Origin: Ophiocordyceps camponoti-saundersi (nom. inval.)
Taxonomy: Eukaryota > Ascomycota > Sordariomycetes > Hypocreales > Ophiocordycipitaceae
NCBI GenBank assembly: GCA_003339415.1
Contig: PDHQ01000013.1
Location: 324,611-388,610 of the forward strand
Length of the DNA: 64,000 nt
Direction of reading: 5' to 3'
Positions 34,875-46,093 of the stretch are shown piece after piece. Both the position numbers and the translations under genes were made by a program. Position 1 is the stretch's first letter; every line of letters starts with the position of its first letter. The notes beneath the pieces were generated by a model. It saw only the letters and a program-made list of their open reading frames with translations. It made no database searches and was not told where the DNA came from.

Positions 34875-36027
34875 TCATAGTAGTTGTTCTTTAGATAACG
34901 CCCTCCACATCCTCCACGGAAGCTTCCAACCGCCGCTCCTCACGGCATAGGGGTTGAATCCTGCCTTTTGCAGGCTCTCTAGATACAAGCCAGTGGGAAC
35001 AGCTTCCAAAAAGACGCCGAAGCTTTGGCGCAATTCGGCCTGCACGTCGCCGTCTTCCCCGTGAAAGTGGTCGCCTTCCCTCCCGTGCTCGAACTCGTGG
35101 CCTGCGTCTTGGCCCTGCTTCAGGCGGGCGAACATGTCCTTGGCCGTCGCCAGGTGATTGTGGGCGAGGGTGGCGACCTCGAAAACGGCTTCGTCGAGGC
35201 CTGGCGCGTTGGGGCCTTGACGAAACACCTCCTCTTCCTTGACGCCTGCTTTCGCCATGACGTCTAGCGGTAGTAGCACACACGGCTCTCGCGTGCTTGG
35301 GGCCTCGGCGCCGGACGGTGTCTTGACCGGTTGGGCGGGGGAGGCTAGGAACGGGATGCCTCGTAGCACGGCGACGATGCCGCTGGCCTTGCCCATGTGA
35401 CTGGCAAGGTGGTCTAGGTGTGTGGACCGCAGGGGCATGAAGGCGAGCGTCGCGTACATCATGGTCGAGTAAGTATTCTCCGCGTAGTCCTCCAAGTTGC
35501 CGAGGCTCGGAAAGGGACGATTATCCATGTGTTTCTGCCTCGTCTTGAGGAGGCGCGAGATCCAGAACTTGATGGACTGCTTCGTCGCGTCGCTTCCCGT
35601 CCGCTGTTCCATATCACGGAGAGCTTCGTAGAGTAAGACGCAGATGGGTTCTCGTGGCGGCCGGCCGGCGAAGGTGGCGTCGATGGATTCCTGCCAGAAT
35701 TGGACGCGCATGGCTCCGATGATGGGCTTCGACACCAGCTCCGGTAGCCGGACGAGCTCGAGGTTGAGGCTGCGGAGGGCAGCGTAGGCATCGCGGATGG
35801 TGCGAGGGACGAAGCGGTGGATGAAGGTCGCCTCGTAGCTTTGGGCGAAGGGGAAGACATTGTGAGAACGATGGATGGTGTACGCTGCTTCGTCGAGAGA
35901 GCGCCTACTCGAGCTGCTTGAGGCAGTAGCTTCGTGCGGACGCGACGTCTGCGTCTGTGACGTAGGTGCGACGACGGCCGCTCGCGAGCCTCTTCAGGCC
36001 GTTGAGCGCGAGTGAGGGCCGATGCAT
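34875..36027 (-). CDS. Squalene/phytoene-synthase-like protein, NDUFAF6 type (probable mitochondrial)
   Basis: Member of the squalene/phytoene synthase fold subgroup typified by NDUFAF6, a complex I assembly factor in animals; fungal members are usually annotated only as SQS/PSY proteins. Exon 1 is 35909-36027 and exon 2 is 34875-35838; the 70 bp intron (GTAGGC...CAAAG) restores YCLKQLDYEATFIHRFVP. The protein is 360 residues. The N-terminus is rich in Arg and Leu and low in acids, like a mitochondrial presequence. Fold markers are AYAALRSLNLELVRLPELV, GAMRVQFWQESID, LGNLEDYAENTYSTMMY and ASHMGKASGIVAVLRGIP. The two DDxxD-type metal-binding motifs of true synthases are not evident, which argues against prenyl-synthase activity. 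It shares a 262 bp divergent promoter with RAD5. Confidence 0.85.
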
Positions 36028-36289
36028 CCAAAGGAGGAACCGAGTAGATTGGCTGCGAAGGAGATGCAATTGGGCCAACAAACAATGGTTGGAGAGCTTC
36101 TTTCACAAAGAGGCTCGAGAGCCAATGAGCTTGTGTGTGATGACCATGACGTCAGCAAGCCGTCGTGAAAGAGGAACGTGCTCACGTGATGTCTTAACGC
36201 GCTTCCGTCGCGCTTTGAAAAGCTGGCGCGTCTCCCTTCCTGTGTGCGCTGTAGCTCGATGACAACGACGACGACAACAACAGTCAGCC
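36028..36289. promoter_or_regulatory. Short divergent promoter, SQS-like gene and RAD5
   Basis: Only 262 bp separate two opposite start codons, so the two genes must share promoter DNA. The segment contains TGACGTCA at 36147-36154, a perfect palindromic CRE/ATF-type site, and CACGTGA at 36183-36189, an E-box-like core. Both sites are read directly; their use is inference. Confidence 0.6.
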
Positions 36290-39200
36290 ATGGATTTCGC
36301 GGCCTCGCAACAACCTCCTTCAAAGAAAAGAAGATTCTTCAAGAGCATCTCTGAGGAAGGCTTCGATAATGTCACCGTTTCCAACCCTGAGGCGAGTGTC
36401 TCGCCACTCGGAGAGCGTGCCGTCTTGACCAATGGAAGCGATAACGAAGCATTGAAACCAAGACTCGAGGAGAAGAATGAGGAGGCGCCCATGCCTTTTG
36501 AGGAGGCTGCTTTTGAGAGCTTAGTTGGTGAGCAGCTGAAGCCGGAGATGCTGGCTGCTCTGCGGGATAGTTGTGGCAATAGCCTCGAGCGAGCCGTCAA
36601 CATGTACTTTGATGGCACGTACAAGAAGCTCGTCAAGCCGCCTTCCCCTCTACCTCAAGGGAAGCAGAACCATAAGGGCTCGCAGCCCAAGTCGAAACCC
36701 CATCGGCCGGCCGTCGCGCGTCACGACAGTCTGCGGTCAAGGTATATCGGCGCCTTCGGCATTGAAGGTTGGGCGACGCGGAGCGGATCCAACATCATTA
36801 AACACGGCGACGTGGTCAGAATCGAGCGCCAGAAGATTCAACCGCCGCAGCCGCCCAAGGCCAAGGCTAAGCTTGGTGTCAGTTCCAGCACGCCGGCGCG
36901 TACCGCTCCCGCGGCGTCACGACGGATCGACGTCATTGTCCGGTTTACAAGCGAGTCTGGCGCCGAGATTGGTCGATTAGCCAAGGACTCGGCAAACTGG
37001 GTGTCGACGTTGATGGATCAGCGCATCTGCTCGTTTGAGGGGACTTGCGTCTATGCCCCTGAGCGCCTCCGTACCAATGATACCATCTTCTTGCAAGTGC
37101 GCTGCTTCTTGCTGAGTACGGCGTTTGATGGGCCATGCGTTAGTCTTGCTGATGAACGGCCGACGGGTCTCTACGACCTAGGCGAGACCGCGGACGAGAG
37201 GGAGCTCAGGCTGCGTCAGGTTGCCCTCGTCAGGCTCTTTCAGGAAATCAACCTCCAACCGACAGTTTCCAACACGACGGCCAAAGACGGACGGAAAGGT
37301 CTGCTCAAGGTGGCTGAGAGGGATGAAGAGAAAAATAAGGATGCCAAAAAACCCGTCGGCGGTGATGCGTCGGACTCATCAGAAGAAGGCGAGGACCTGG
37401 AGCAGGATCAGCTGGACACCTTGTACAAGAAGGCCCAATGCTTCGACTTTGCTACTCCGGAAGCCGAACCTGCGGATACTTTTACGCTGAGGCTTCGACC
37501 GTATCAGAAGCAGTCTCTTTACTGGATGATGGCCAAGGAGAAGAACGAGAGCGGCAACAGAGAGCTGTCGATGCATCCGCTCTGGGAGGCGTATGCTTGG
37601 CCGGTCAAGGACGTTGACGACAACGATCTGCCTCAGGTGGAGGGCCAGTCGAGTTTCTACGTCAACCCTTACTCGGGCGACCTGTCGCTCGACTTTCCGT
37701 TGCAGGAGCAGAACTGTCTGGGAGGGATCCTGGCCGACGAGATGGGGCTGGGAAAGACGATACAAATGCTCAGCTTGATTCACACGCATCGGTCTGAGGA
37801 GGCCATCGAGTCACGCCTTTCGGCTGGTGGCATATCCAGCGTGAACCAACTGCCGAGACTGACCAATTCAGCAGACGTGCTGCCGGCGCCTTGCACGACC
37901 TTGATCGTGGCGCCCATGTCGCTCCTGGCGCAGTGGCAGAGCGAGGCAGAACGGGCTTCTAAGCAAGGTACTATGAAGATCGAGCTCTACTACGGAAACG
38001 ACAAGACGAGTAACCTCCAGACGCTCTGTTGCGCTGCGAACGCGGGAAGCGCACCCGACATGGTCATCACCAGCTACGGCGTCGTCCTGTCCGAGTTCAG
38101 CGGGATCGCGGCCAAGAAGGGCGACAGGACCTTTCACAACGGCCTATTCTCGCTTCGCTTCTTCCGCGTCATCCTCGACGAGGCCCATCACATCAAGAAC
38201 AGGGCGTCCAAGACGGCGCGCGCGTGCTACGCGATAGCAGCCCATCATCGGTGGCTTCTCACGGGCACGCCCATCGTCAACCGGCTCGAGGACCTGTTCA
38301 GCCTAGTTCGCTTCCTCGGCGCGGCGCCGTGGAACAACTTTTCCTTTTGGAAGACGTTCATCACGGTACCGTTCGAGGCGGGAGAGACGGCGCGGGCGCT
38401 GGACGTTGTGCAGACGGTGCTGGAACCGTTGGTGATGCGACGAACCAAGGACATGAAGACTGCCGACGGACAGCCGCTCGTCAAGCTGCCGCCCAAGGAG
38501 GTTGAGATTGTCAAGGTCGAGCTATCGGCTCCGGAGAGGGACATATACGACTACATCTTTGAAAAGGCGAAGAGGACGCTGTCGCGGAACGTCGAGACGG
38601 GCACCGTCATGAAGGCCTTCACCACCATCTTTGCTCAGATCATACGACTGCGTCAGTCGTGCTGCCACCCGATCCTCGTCCGCAACCAGGACGTGGTGGC
38701 GGACGAGGAAGAGGCCGGCGCGGCGGCAGACGCAGCGGCAGGTCTGGCCGATGACATGGATCTCGGGACTCTCATTGCAAAGTTCTCCGCGGCGACTGAG
38801 GAAGAGGACGAAGATGGTGGGCGGGTGTTTGGCGCGCATGCGCTGGAAGAGATTCGCACCGAGGCGGAAAAGGAGTGTCCGCTTTGCCTGGAGGAACCGA
38901 TCAAGGACCAGGTGGTGACGGGCTGCTGGCACTCGGCCTGTCGAAGCTGCATCGTCGACCTGATGAAGCACGAGAGCGATCGAGGCGTTGTCCCGCGTTG
39001 CTTCACTTGCCGCGAACCCCTGAATCGGAGGGAGTTGTTTGAAGTGGTGAGGCACGATGACGACGACGACGACGGGAATGATAACGACGGGCCTCGCATC
39101 AGCTTACAGCGGCTGGGCGTGAATCACTCATCGGCCAAGGTAGCAGAGCTCCTATCGCAGCTGCGAGAGCTGAGACGAGAACACCCAAAGATGAAGTCGG

Positions 39201-39723
39201 TCGTCTTCTCACAGTTCACATCCTTCCTCTCGCTCATCGAACCGGCGCTGGACCGGGCCAAGATCAAGTTCCTACGATTAGACGGATCCATGGCGCAGCG
39301 AGCGCGGGCGGCGGTGCTTGAAGAGTTCTCGCGGAGGCAGGCCTTTACCGTGCTGCTCATCAGCCTCAGGGCCGGAGGCGTCGGCCTCAACCTCACGAGC
39401 GCCGGCCGGGTCTTCATGATGGATCCGTGGTGGAGCTTCGCCGTCGAGGCGCAGGCTATCGATCGCGTCCATAGGCTCGGGCAGGAGAATCCCGTTGTTG
39501 TCAAGCGCTTTGTCGTCAGCGGGAGCGTCGAGGAGAGGTTGCTTACCGTGCAGGAGAGGAAGAAGTCTATGTGAGTGTTGCTTGTCTGATGAGGGGTTTG
39601 GCGGAGACGAAGACGGGATGACTGGCTAACTGCTGTTTCTGAAGCGCGACTTCGCTTGGGCTCATGAGTGATGAGGAGAAGAAGATGCAGCGGATAGAGG
39701 ACATCAAGGAGCTGTTGAGCTAA
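36290..39723 (+). CDS. RAD5: Rad5/HLTF-type helicase and RING E3 ligase of post-replication repair
   Basis: DNA-dependent ATPase and ubiquitin E3 that, with Ubc13-Mms2, extends K63 chains on PCNA and promotes fork reversal; nuclear. Exon 1 is 36290-39570 and exon 2 is 39645-39723; the 74 bp intron (GTGAGT...TGAAG, branch GGCTAAC) adds the tail ATSLGLMSDEEKKMQRI. The protein is 1119 residues, close to yeast Rad5. Order: an N-terminal UBA-like segment (about 80-115); the HIRAN domain (about 151-285, RYIGAFGIEGWATRSG, GTCVYAPERL); SNF2 motif I DEMGLGKT at 483-490; motif II DEAH at 630-633 (DEAHHIKN); the RING with first Cys at 863 (CPLCLEEP, CWHSACRSC, CFTCREPL) inserted between helicase lobes; and lobe 2 with RLDGSMAQRAR, GGVGLNLTSA and RVHRLGQ. 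Every catalytic motif looks intact. Confidence 0.97.
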
Positions 39724-39867
39724 CTTCAGGATGTCTGTCTACCGGTGGAATTTCGACTGCTGAAAATCAATACTTGGCCAGAGGATACTCTATAAGAATG
39801 ACGTCGAGATTTCTAAAGACGGAGTTATCTCTGAGATGTGGAGGAAAGCCCTCTCTATGTTCCGAAT

Positions 39868-41180
39868 CTACACATTGATGACGACTTTATGGGACGCTTC
39901 CTTCTCTTGCTGTTCGTCAAAGACGTTGATGTCCCACCTAGGTTTGTTTTCTACGACAAACTGGATCAGCAAAGAGGTTAAACAGGGGGGGGAAGGGCAC
40001 GATTTTTTGTTACCATAGGGCACGTTGAAGCGCGCAGGATCTTGACCCATCTGATCGATGACACGGACAGCTTCGTCGTCGAGTTGAACACGCTCGAAAT
40101 TCTGACGGATACGCTCCGGGGTGACGGACTTTGGGATGACCGTCTGCCCGTCTCTCTGGCACCAGGCGAGGATGAGCTGGGCCGGGGTGACAGTTCGACC
40201 GTTGGCCTTGGAGAGCCGGTCGGCGACGGCCTTGAGCTCGGGTGACTCGACGAGTAGCGGGAGGCCTTGAGCGTTGTTTCCGAAGGCGGAGTAGGCGGTT
40301 GTGACGATGTGCTTGCTTCGGCAGTAGTCGAGGAGGGGCTTTTGCGGGAGGCGTGGGTGACGTTCGATTTGGTTGACGGCGGGGACGACGTTGGAGTCTT
40401 TGATGATGGCTTCGAGCTTTGAATTGTGTGAGTCGGTCGTGTCTATCTTTTGGGGGGTTTGAACAGATGGCTTGGCTGGTTTGGCTTACATGCTCGATGG
40501 TGAAGTTGGAGACGCCGATGGCTCGGACTTTGGACTTGGGGAGCTTTGTCATGGCTGTGAGGGTGTGTGTGTGTGTGTGAGCGTTGGAAGAATGGCTGAT
40601 AGGGAAGAGAGATGAAGGGGAAAAGGGGGATAGATCACCTTTCCAGGTCTGGCAGATGGATACTGTCTGATCGAGGAGGACTTGGCCATCAGCTCCCTTG
40701 GGGAAGAGATCCTGACCAGGCTGAAAGGCAATAGGCCAATGCATGAGATAGAGCTAGAAAGCAAGAAACAAGACAAAAGTTCCAATCAGTCCAAGAGAGC
40801 CAAAGAAGACAATCCAGTCTCACTTATAGGACATGACGAACATCAAGATACTCAAGCTTCAACTCAGCCAGCGTCTCATCAAGAGCCTTCTCCACCAACT
40901 CCGCCCGATGAGCGTTATTCCACAACTTGGAAACGACGAAGATCCGATCCCGTTCCAAGCCAGGCACGTCCTCGATGGCTCGCGCGATCCCCTCGCCCAC
41001 CTCCGGCTGGTTCTCGTATACCTTTGCTAGGTCGAGGTGTCGGTAGCCTGTCTTTAGCGCTTCGTACACGCTCTTCGAGACGACGCCGGGGGGGGCTTGC
41101 CATGTGCCGAAGCCGAGGAGGGGTATGGTCGTGCCGGAGTTTAGGGTTGTGGTTGGGGTTTGGGGGGAGGATTGGGCCAT
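39868..41180 (-). CDS. Aldo-keto reductase (NADPH-dependent), 5 exons
   Basis: Cytosolic NADPH-dependent reductase of aldehydes or ketones, nearest to the fungal Gcy1/glycerol dehydrogenase group of AKRs. Exons are 40842-41180, 40639-40753, 40490-40554, 40014-40416 and 39868-39950, giving 334 residues; introns are 88, 84, 73 and 63 bp. The tetrad is present: Asp50 (RHLD), Tyr55 (KVYEN), Lys85 (VVSKLWNN) and His118 (LYLMHWP, across the first junction). Family blocks [25 protein letters not shown] and [15 protein letters not shown] follow, the last for NADP binding. The last intron joins FNVPY to [11 protein letters not shown]; without it the protein would run into a GC-rich tail. It is convergent with RAD5 (144 bp between stops). 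Substrate cannot be predicted. Confidence 0.92.
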
Positions 41181-42295
41181 TTTGGGGTGGTGGTGGTGGT
41201 GGTGGTGGTGGTGGTGGTGATGGGAGATGGGAGATGGGAGATGAGCTTATATAGAGAGGGATAGAGGAGGAAGAGAGAGAGAGAGAGAGAGAGATAAAGA
41301 GACAGAGAGAGAGAGAAGAGAAGAGGCCTTTTTTTTAGTGGTGCCGGTGACGTCGTCCACGGCTGTTGTTGTTAGCTAGCTAGCCAGGTTGGTAAGTCGG
41401 TAGGGTCCGGGGGGCCGGAGGAAGTGATATGTGGGCCCCCCTTTTTCTTTCCTACCTTCCAAGTTAGTATGACTATGAGCATAGGAGACTGTGTGTGTGG
41501 TTTTTTTTTGCTTTTGCTTCTGCTTGCTACTGATTGCGACTTCATTCTATGAGTTTCACTATCAGGATAAGTCTGGAAGTGGAACTGCTTAGAGACTTGT
41601 GAAGTCGTTTGCGTGTGTGTGTGTATAAGTCTAGTGCTACTGCATGTACGTACGGATATGCAGTTATCCGTTAACCCGGCAGTTGCGATGCATAATGCTT
41701 ATAAGAGGTGTGAATAAAGGGTATGTATGTACATATCTGTATAACCATGATTAGATTATCGATGAGATTGATATCCTCGCTCCCCCAATCGGGACCCCGT
41801 CACGGAAATCCGGCCACGAGCTACGTCATCAACGGATCTCATATGTACACGCTTCTCCCATCACACAACCTCCCACCTACCAGGTATCTGTATGTACAGT
41901 CATACAACCAAACCCATCCACGCCTCTCCTCTCCTCTCCTCCCCTCACAACTCACAGAGCATCACAAAAACCCTCTGTACGATGAGACGCTGCCTTGCTA
42001 TGGGAAAAAAAAACACAAACAAAAAAAGAAGCTTGTTTCCCCTCCCCCTTCGCTTGCCCAAGTAAAGAAAAGTCCAGGCTCGTGAGACGGAACCATGTTT
42101 GCGACGCCCGCCAAGTTGAAAATGGCCTTGTAGTTTGTTAGACTCGTATTTGTCGTCGTGCTGGACAAGATGGGCTACACGTACGATATAGATAACCTCA
42201 ACAAGAAGAGCCGATGCCCAAGAGATCAGCATCTCTCTCTCCCCTGAGATTTCCCTTTATCCATTCTTCACCTCCTCGCCTAAAGAGTCACGAAA
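41181..42295. other. 1.1 kb intergenic region with (TGG)n and (GA)n
   Basis: A (GGT)n array at about 41188-41220 sits just upstream of the reductase start, so its 5' leader would be (ACC)n-rich. A (GA)n tract lies at about 41272-41296, and one TACGGATA copy at 41651-41658. No gene was seen. Confidence 0.65.
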
Positions 42296-42640
42296 ATGCT
42301 TCGTCGACATCATCATCATCACCATCTACACACAAGAGACGAAGACAGCCTCACAGAATCACACGTCATCTTCATCGCCCTATCCTTCATCTGCATCGCC
42401 GTCCTCATCGGCCTCTACGTCTGGTACAGGTCCCACCTCAAAGAGAACCGCAAAAGAGACGAGCGACTCAGACAGAAGCACCGACAAAGACTGCAGCAGC
42501 AACAGCAACGACAACGACAACGACAGCAAGAGCATCAGCGCCGACAACAGCAACAACAACAGACGGCTGCCAATGTAGCCGCCGCCGCCGGCGCCGCCCC
42601 TCAGGTCGATCCCGAGACAACGGCGCCGGATGAGGGCTAA
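42296..42640 (+). CDS. Small single-pass membrane protein with Gln/Arg-rich tail, 114 aa
   Basis: Single-exon frame not matched to a family. A His-rich N-terminus (six His at residues 5-10) and a short acidic stretch precede one hydrophobic segment at about residues 24-44 (HVIFIALSFICIAVLIGLYVW). A strongly basic region (RSHLKENRKRDERLRQKH) follows, placing the tail in the cytosol. The tail is a Gln/Arg run of CAG/CAA codons, then an Ala/Pro end. It has no cleavable signal, so type III or signal-anchor topology is expected. It is convergent with the other small membrane protein at 43083-43445. Confidence 0.6.
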   Translation: MLRRHHHHHHLHTRDEDSLTESHVIFIALSFICIAVLIGLYVWYRSHLKENRKRDERLRQKHRQRLQQQQQRQRQRQQEHQRRQQQQQQTAANVAAAAGAAPQVDPETTAPDEG

Positions 42641-43082
42641 CTCGCGTGGAAAGGGGGAAGGGCTGAGAGGGAAGAAAAAAAAAAGAAGGTTCTGTTCTCT
42701 CCCTTCGGAGCCTTCGATCACGCAATCGTCGTCTGAAGTCTTTCGACTCGGCCGAGTAGCAAAAGCGAACATCTTTATTAGGCTTTCTCCCCTTGTTTCG
42801 GCTTATTGTTTTCTCTCACTGACGGAGGGAGCTGATCAATTTTGACATGATGATGAGATATGGGTATGACTGAAGGCTGTACATGATGGGAAACACACAC
42901 ACAGGGAGGATCAAACCTCGTGGTCAGTTTCCCGTAAAGGTCGTAACAGGTGAAAGCTTGATAATCACGTTTGTAACAGGTGAGAATGAGAAGAAGAAAA
43001 CTTGAACGTCGTCATCATCTCTCATCTCTCACATCCCCTTTTCCCCTTTGTCCTCACCGTGAAAGCAGCAGCAAAACGATGA
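42641..43082. other. 442 bp convergent 3' region
   Basis: It lies between the stops of two small membrane-protein genes and should hold both 3' UTRs. Nothing distinctive was seen except short A-runs and a CACACACACA stretch near 42891-42902. Confidence 0.55.
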
Positions 43083-43445
43083 TTATTCTTCCGCCGGCGA
43101 AACATGATCGTCGTCATCAGGAGGAGGTGGAGGACTTGGCGGCGGTGGCTGCGGATGCGGAGGAGGAGGAGGAACAGGGAATGGTGGCGGCGGAGGACGA
43201 GGAGCAGGAGCCGGAACCGAATTAGACGACCTCTTAGAGCTATGCGAGCTCTTGCTACTACTTGAACGCTTGCGACGCCGTCGGTACGTGAAGCGAATAG
43301 ATCGACGATAGACGTAGAAGAATGCAGCGAGAGCGACGAGAAAGACGGCGAGAATGATGGCGACGATAATGCCGATCTGTATGCCCGTGTTGTCCGCGCC
43401 GTTGCTGGAGAATTGCCTCCGAACAGATTGATGAGGGATGCGCAT
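43083..43445 (-). CDS. Small single-pass membrane protein with basic stop-transfer and poly-Pro tail, 120 aa
   Basis: Conserved-looking small protein without a named family. A short N-terminal segment (about 22 residues) is followed by a hydrophobic helix at about residues 22-45 (IQIGIIVAIILAVFLVALA, FFYVY). A very basic stretch (RRSIRFTYRRRRKR) should anchor the inner side. A Ser/Lys-rich linker and a Pro-rich tail (about residues 75-108) end in an acidic DDDD and AEE. Such helix plus SIRF-like basic motif plus low-complexity tail architecture recurs in small fungal membrane proteins. The ATG at 43445 is the first in frame, and no cleavable signal is visible. Confidence 0.65.
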   Translation of the reverse strand: MRIPHQSVRRQFSSNGADNTGIQIGIIVAIILAVFLVALAAFFYVYRRSIRFTYRRRRKRSSSSKSSHSSKRSSNSVPAPAPRPPPPPFPVPPPPPHPQPPPPSPPPPPDDDDHVSPAEE

Positions 43446-44494
43446 TTCAAGCCCGTGCTTGTTCTTGGGGGTAGGAAATGAAGTTTCTTCCGCCCTCGTC
43501 CCTATGTTTTTTCCTTATTCTCCTTTTTTCTCACCTACTTACACGTCACGTTCCCATCTCTCAAGCCGGTGAGATGGATGGGGAACGCCTTTTATGTATT
43601 GGCAGCAAAAAACGATATGACGACGAAGGCGCCGGCATCGCCGTCACGAGGTGCCTGCCCTCTTTTCTTCCTGCATGAGCCGATCGGTGCCACTGCAGAG
43701 GTTGTGCATTGAGGCCATGATGCATCGTCGTTGGTGGCCCTTCTTCTCATGCAGAGCCAGCTCATCGCCGCTGATGGAGGGAGGGTTGCGTCGGGCAGCG
43801 TTCGGGCGGCGGTGGGCGTTCTTCTTTGAAGAGGTGGTTGCAGCACGTGACGGCTCTGTCAGGGTAGGCACGTGCGGTTCATGGCTAGGTAGGAGGGTGG
43901 GTCCCTTGTCATTTATTGGAAGCGAGAAGGAAGCGAGGAAGAGTCACGTGATGAGGAAGATTTGACGACCACTCTCTCTCTCTCTCTCTTCATCTCTCGC
44001 TATCTCTGAGCTGCGACTTGATCCATCCCGGCACCAGACAGTAACAACATCAACAACGTCATCGTGGTCATCTTCGTCTTCGTCATCTTCATCATCTTCA
44101 TCATCGTATACTAAAAAATAAATATGATATACATACATACCTACCTATAGTTAATCCCGTCGTCGACGACTACCTATCAAATAGAGAAAGAAAAAAAAAA
44201 GGGACAATATTTCACCCCCTTATTTACAAAGAATAGTGACAGGTCAGTAATACCAACTGTTTTTCATATCATCGTCATCGTCATCATCGTCATAGTCGTC
44301 ATAGCCGTCGTCGAAAAACCGTCAAGGTATTCGTTCTTCCAATCCTCCTTTTGAACAGCACGGCCCAGCTTGCAAACGCTTCCGCATCCAAGCCAGGCTT
44401 TTTTTTCCCCCTCTCCTTGCGCAGGGATCCAGCCCCCTCGCCAAAAAAATCATCCGAGTGAGTTTTTGCACGGACCAACACGTGCCCACGTCGT
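43446..44494. other. 1.05 kb intergenic region
   Basis: It contains a (TC)n tract near 43972-43989, a TCATCT/ATCATC array at about 44060-44108, short CATA repeats near 44128-44143, and a TCATCG array near 44270-44300 close to the 3' end of the protease gene. No supported gene. Confidence 0.6.
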
Positions 44495-46093
44495 CTAGAC
44501 CATGGCCCACATCAGAACGCAAGCCGCGGCAGCACTCACGACGGCATTGAGCGCGCGACCTCGAGGCAACAAAGCCGCCGCGGCGCTGGGGTCGTCGTCT
44601 TTGCTCGTCAGTCGGTTCTGGGCTACCGTCGGCTCTTGACACATGCCTCGCATGCCCTTGAGCTTCGTCTTTTCCGTGATGGCCTCGACGGTCGAGCCGC
44701 AGTTAGAGTAGCGGGCCATGTAGACTATTTTATCGTCGAGATCGAAGACGGCTGCCACTTTGTTAGCATCACGAAAGAACGAAGGGACGCTGGCGCTGCT
44801 GTCCCATGGGGGAAAATCAAGTCCTCACTATAAGCGGAACGTAGAAAGGTGTCGCCCAGCAGCGCAAACTTGTCGCTCGGCATGACTCCGAGGTAGCACT
44901 GGCTCCGCTGGCCTCGCTGTCCCGGTAGCTGACGAATCATCTCGTCGTACGGGACGAAGACGGTGACGCCGTTGAAGCGAAAGCCAAAGGCGCCATCTTC
45001 GCTGTTGGCGAGCCGGCAGCTGACGGCGGGGAGGCCACCGTTGACCGTGCCCTTGGAACCGACGGCGTCGGCCATGGCCTGGACGACGGACGACGGCAGC
45101 AGCGTGAGCGTCGCGCCCGTGTCGAGAAAGACGTCCATGGAGCTGCGGGTGAGCACGGTGGAGGCCTCTCCCGGCGGCGAATGAGAGACGGACTCGAGCG
45201 TCACCCAGTACCGAGGCACCTTGTCCGGCGAGTTCTTGGCGTCGATGATGGGCACGGCCGCCAGCCTGCCGGCGTACTTTGACGTGTCGACGCCGCCAAA
45301 GGTGACGCTCCCCCCGCCTTCCTCCTTGGAGCCGAGGGCGACGCCCAGCGTCTTGGACTCGGTCACGCGCTGCGCCTCGAGCTGGTCCATGAAGCTCGGG
45401 TAGGGGATGGTGACGCCGCCGCCGAAGCCGACGCCCAGGATGCCGGCGAACTGCTGCTGCGACGAGGTGGCGACGCCGAAGCGCACGTTTTGCATCTGCT
45501 CCTCCGAGCCGGGGAAGCCGACGCTGTCCTCGACGTAGGTGATGTTGGCCGCGCCGATGCCGTACCGTAGCGTCGTCTTGCCCTGGGTCACGATCGCCGT
45601 CGTCGACCGATCGGGGTTGTATCGGCCCGTGGACTTGCAGAAGCTGGTGTCGCCGGCGCTCAGCTTGTTGCAGTCCGGATCGACCCAGAGCTCAAAGGAG
45701 CCCGTGTCGAGCTGGACCGATACATCCTGAGGGGGGTTTCCCAGGGATACTTTTGCGGTGCTGTTAGTAGATGGAGAGAATGAACCTGATGCAGCGAGAA
45801 AGGGTCGCCTCACGCTTGACATAGTAGGACACGTCGGCGCGGCTCGTCAGGCTTGCGTTGACGACGTCTTGTTGGACGTCTCGCCTGACCAATCGCGACT
45901 TTGCCACATGCTCGACGGGAAGAGACAAGACTCTAGGCCTTTGCGCTGCTCTCTTCGTCTTGGATGCCTTCCAGTTGTCTATCACAGGCAAGGTGCCTAC
46001 CAGGCTGGTCGAGAGGGTATCGAGGCCGGACTGTGGCGCCGACAGGACAGACGAGGCGAGGACCAGCAAGAAGAAGAGGAAGGGCGGCGCCAT
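44495..46093 (-). CDS. GPI-anchored aspartyl protease, yapsin/SAP-like
   Basis: Secreted pepsin-family (A1) endopeptidase expected on the plasma membrane or wall. Exons are 45814-46093, 44829-45749 and 44495-44751, giving 485 residues; introns are 64 bp (GTGAGG...AAAAG) and 77 bp (GTGAGG...GGCAG). The signal peptide is residues 1-18 (MAPPFLFFLLVLASSVLS). The propeptide ends near 85 with dibasic sites (VRRD at about 70). Catalytic DTGS is Asp108 and the second is DTGA, Asp303. GILGVGFGGG and SAYTVFDLDDKIVYMARY are usual family strands, the latter spanning exon 2/3. The C-terminus is hydrophobic (AVVSAAAACVLMWAMV) after a small-residue stretch, as in GPI signals. Intron 1 skips an AG right after its CTACTAAC branch site: only the next AG restores YVKLSLGNPPQ. 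The substrate is unknown. Confidence 0.92.

Noticed and set aside
40682..41254. A 190-codon plus-strand frame overlapping aldo-keto reductase exons 1 and 2
   Set aside because: Antisense shadow extended through a (TGG)n array; the reductase on the minus strand has all four catalytic residues.
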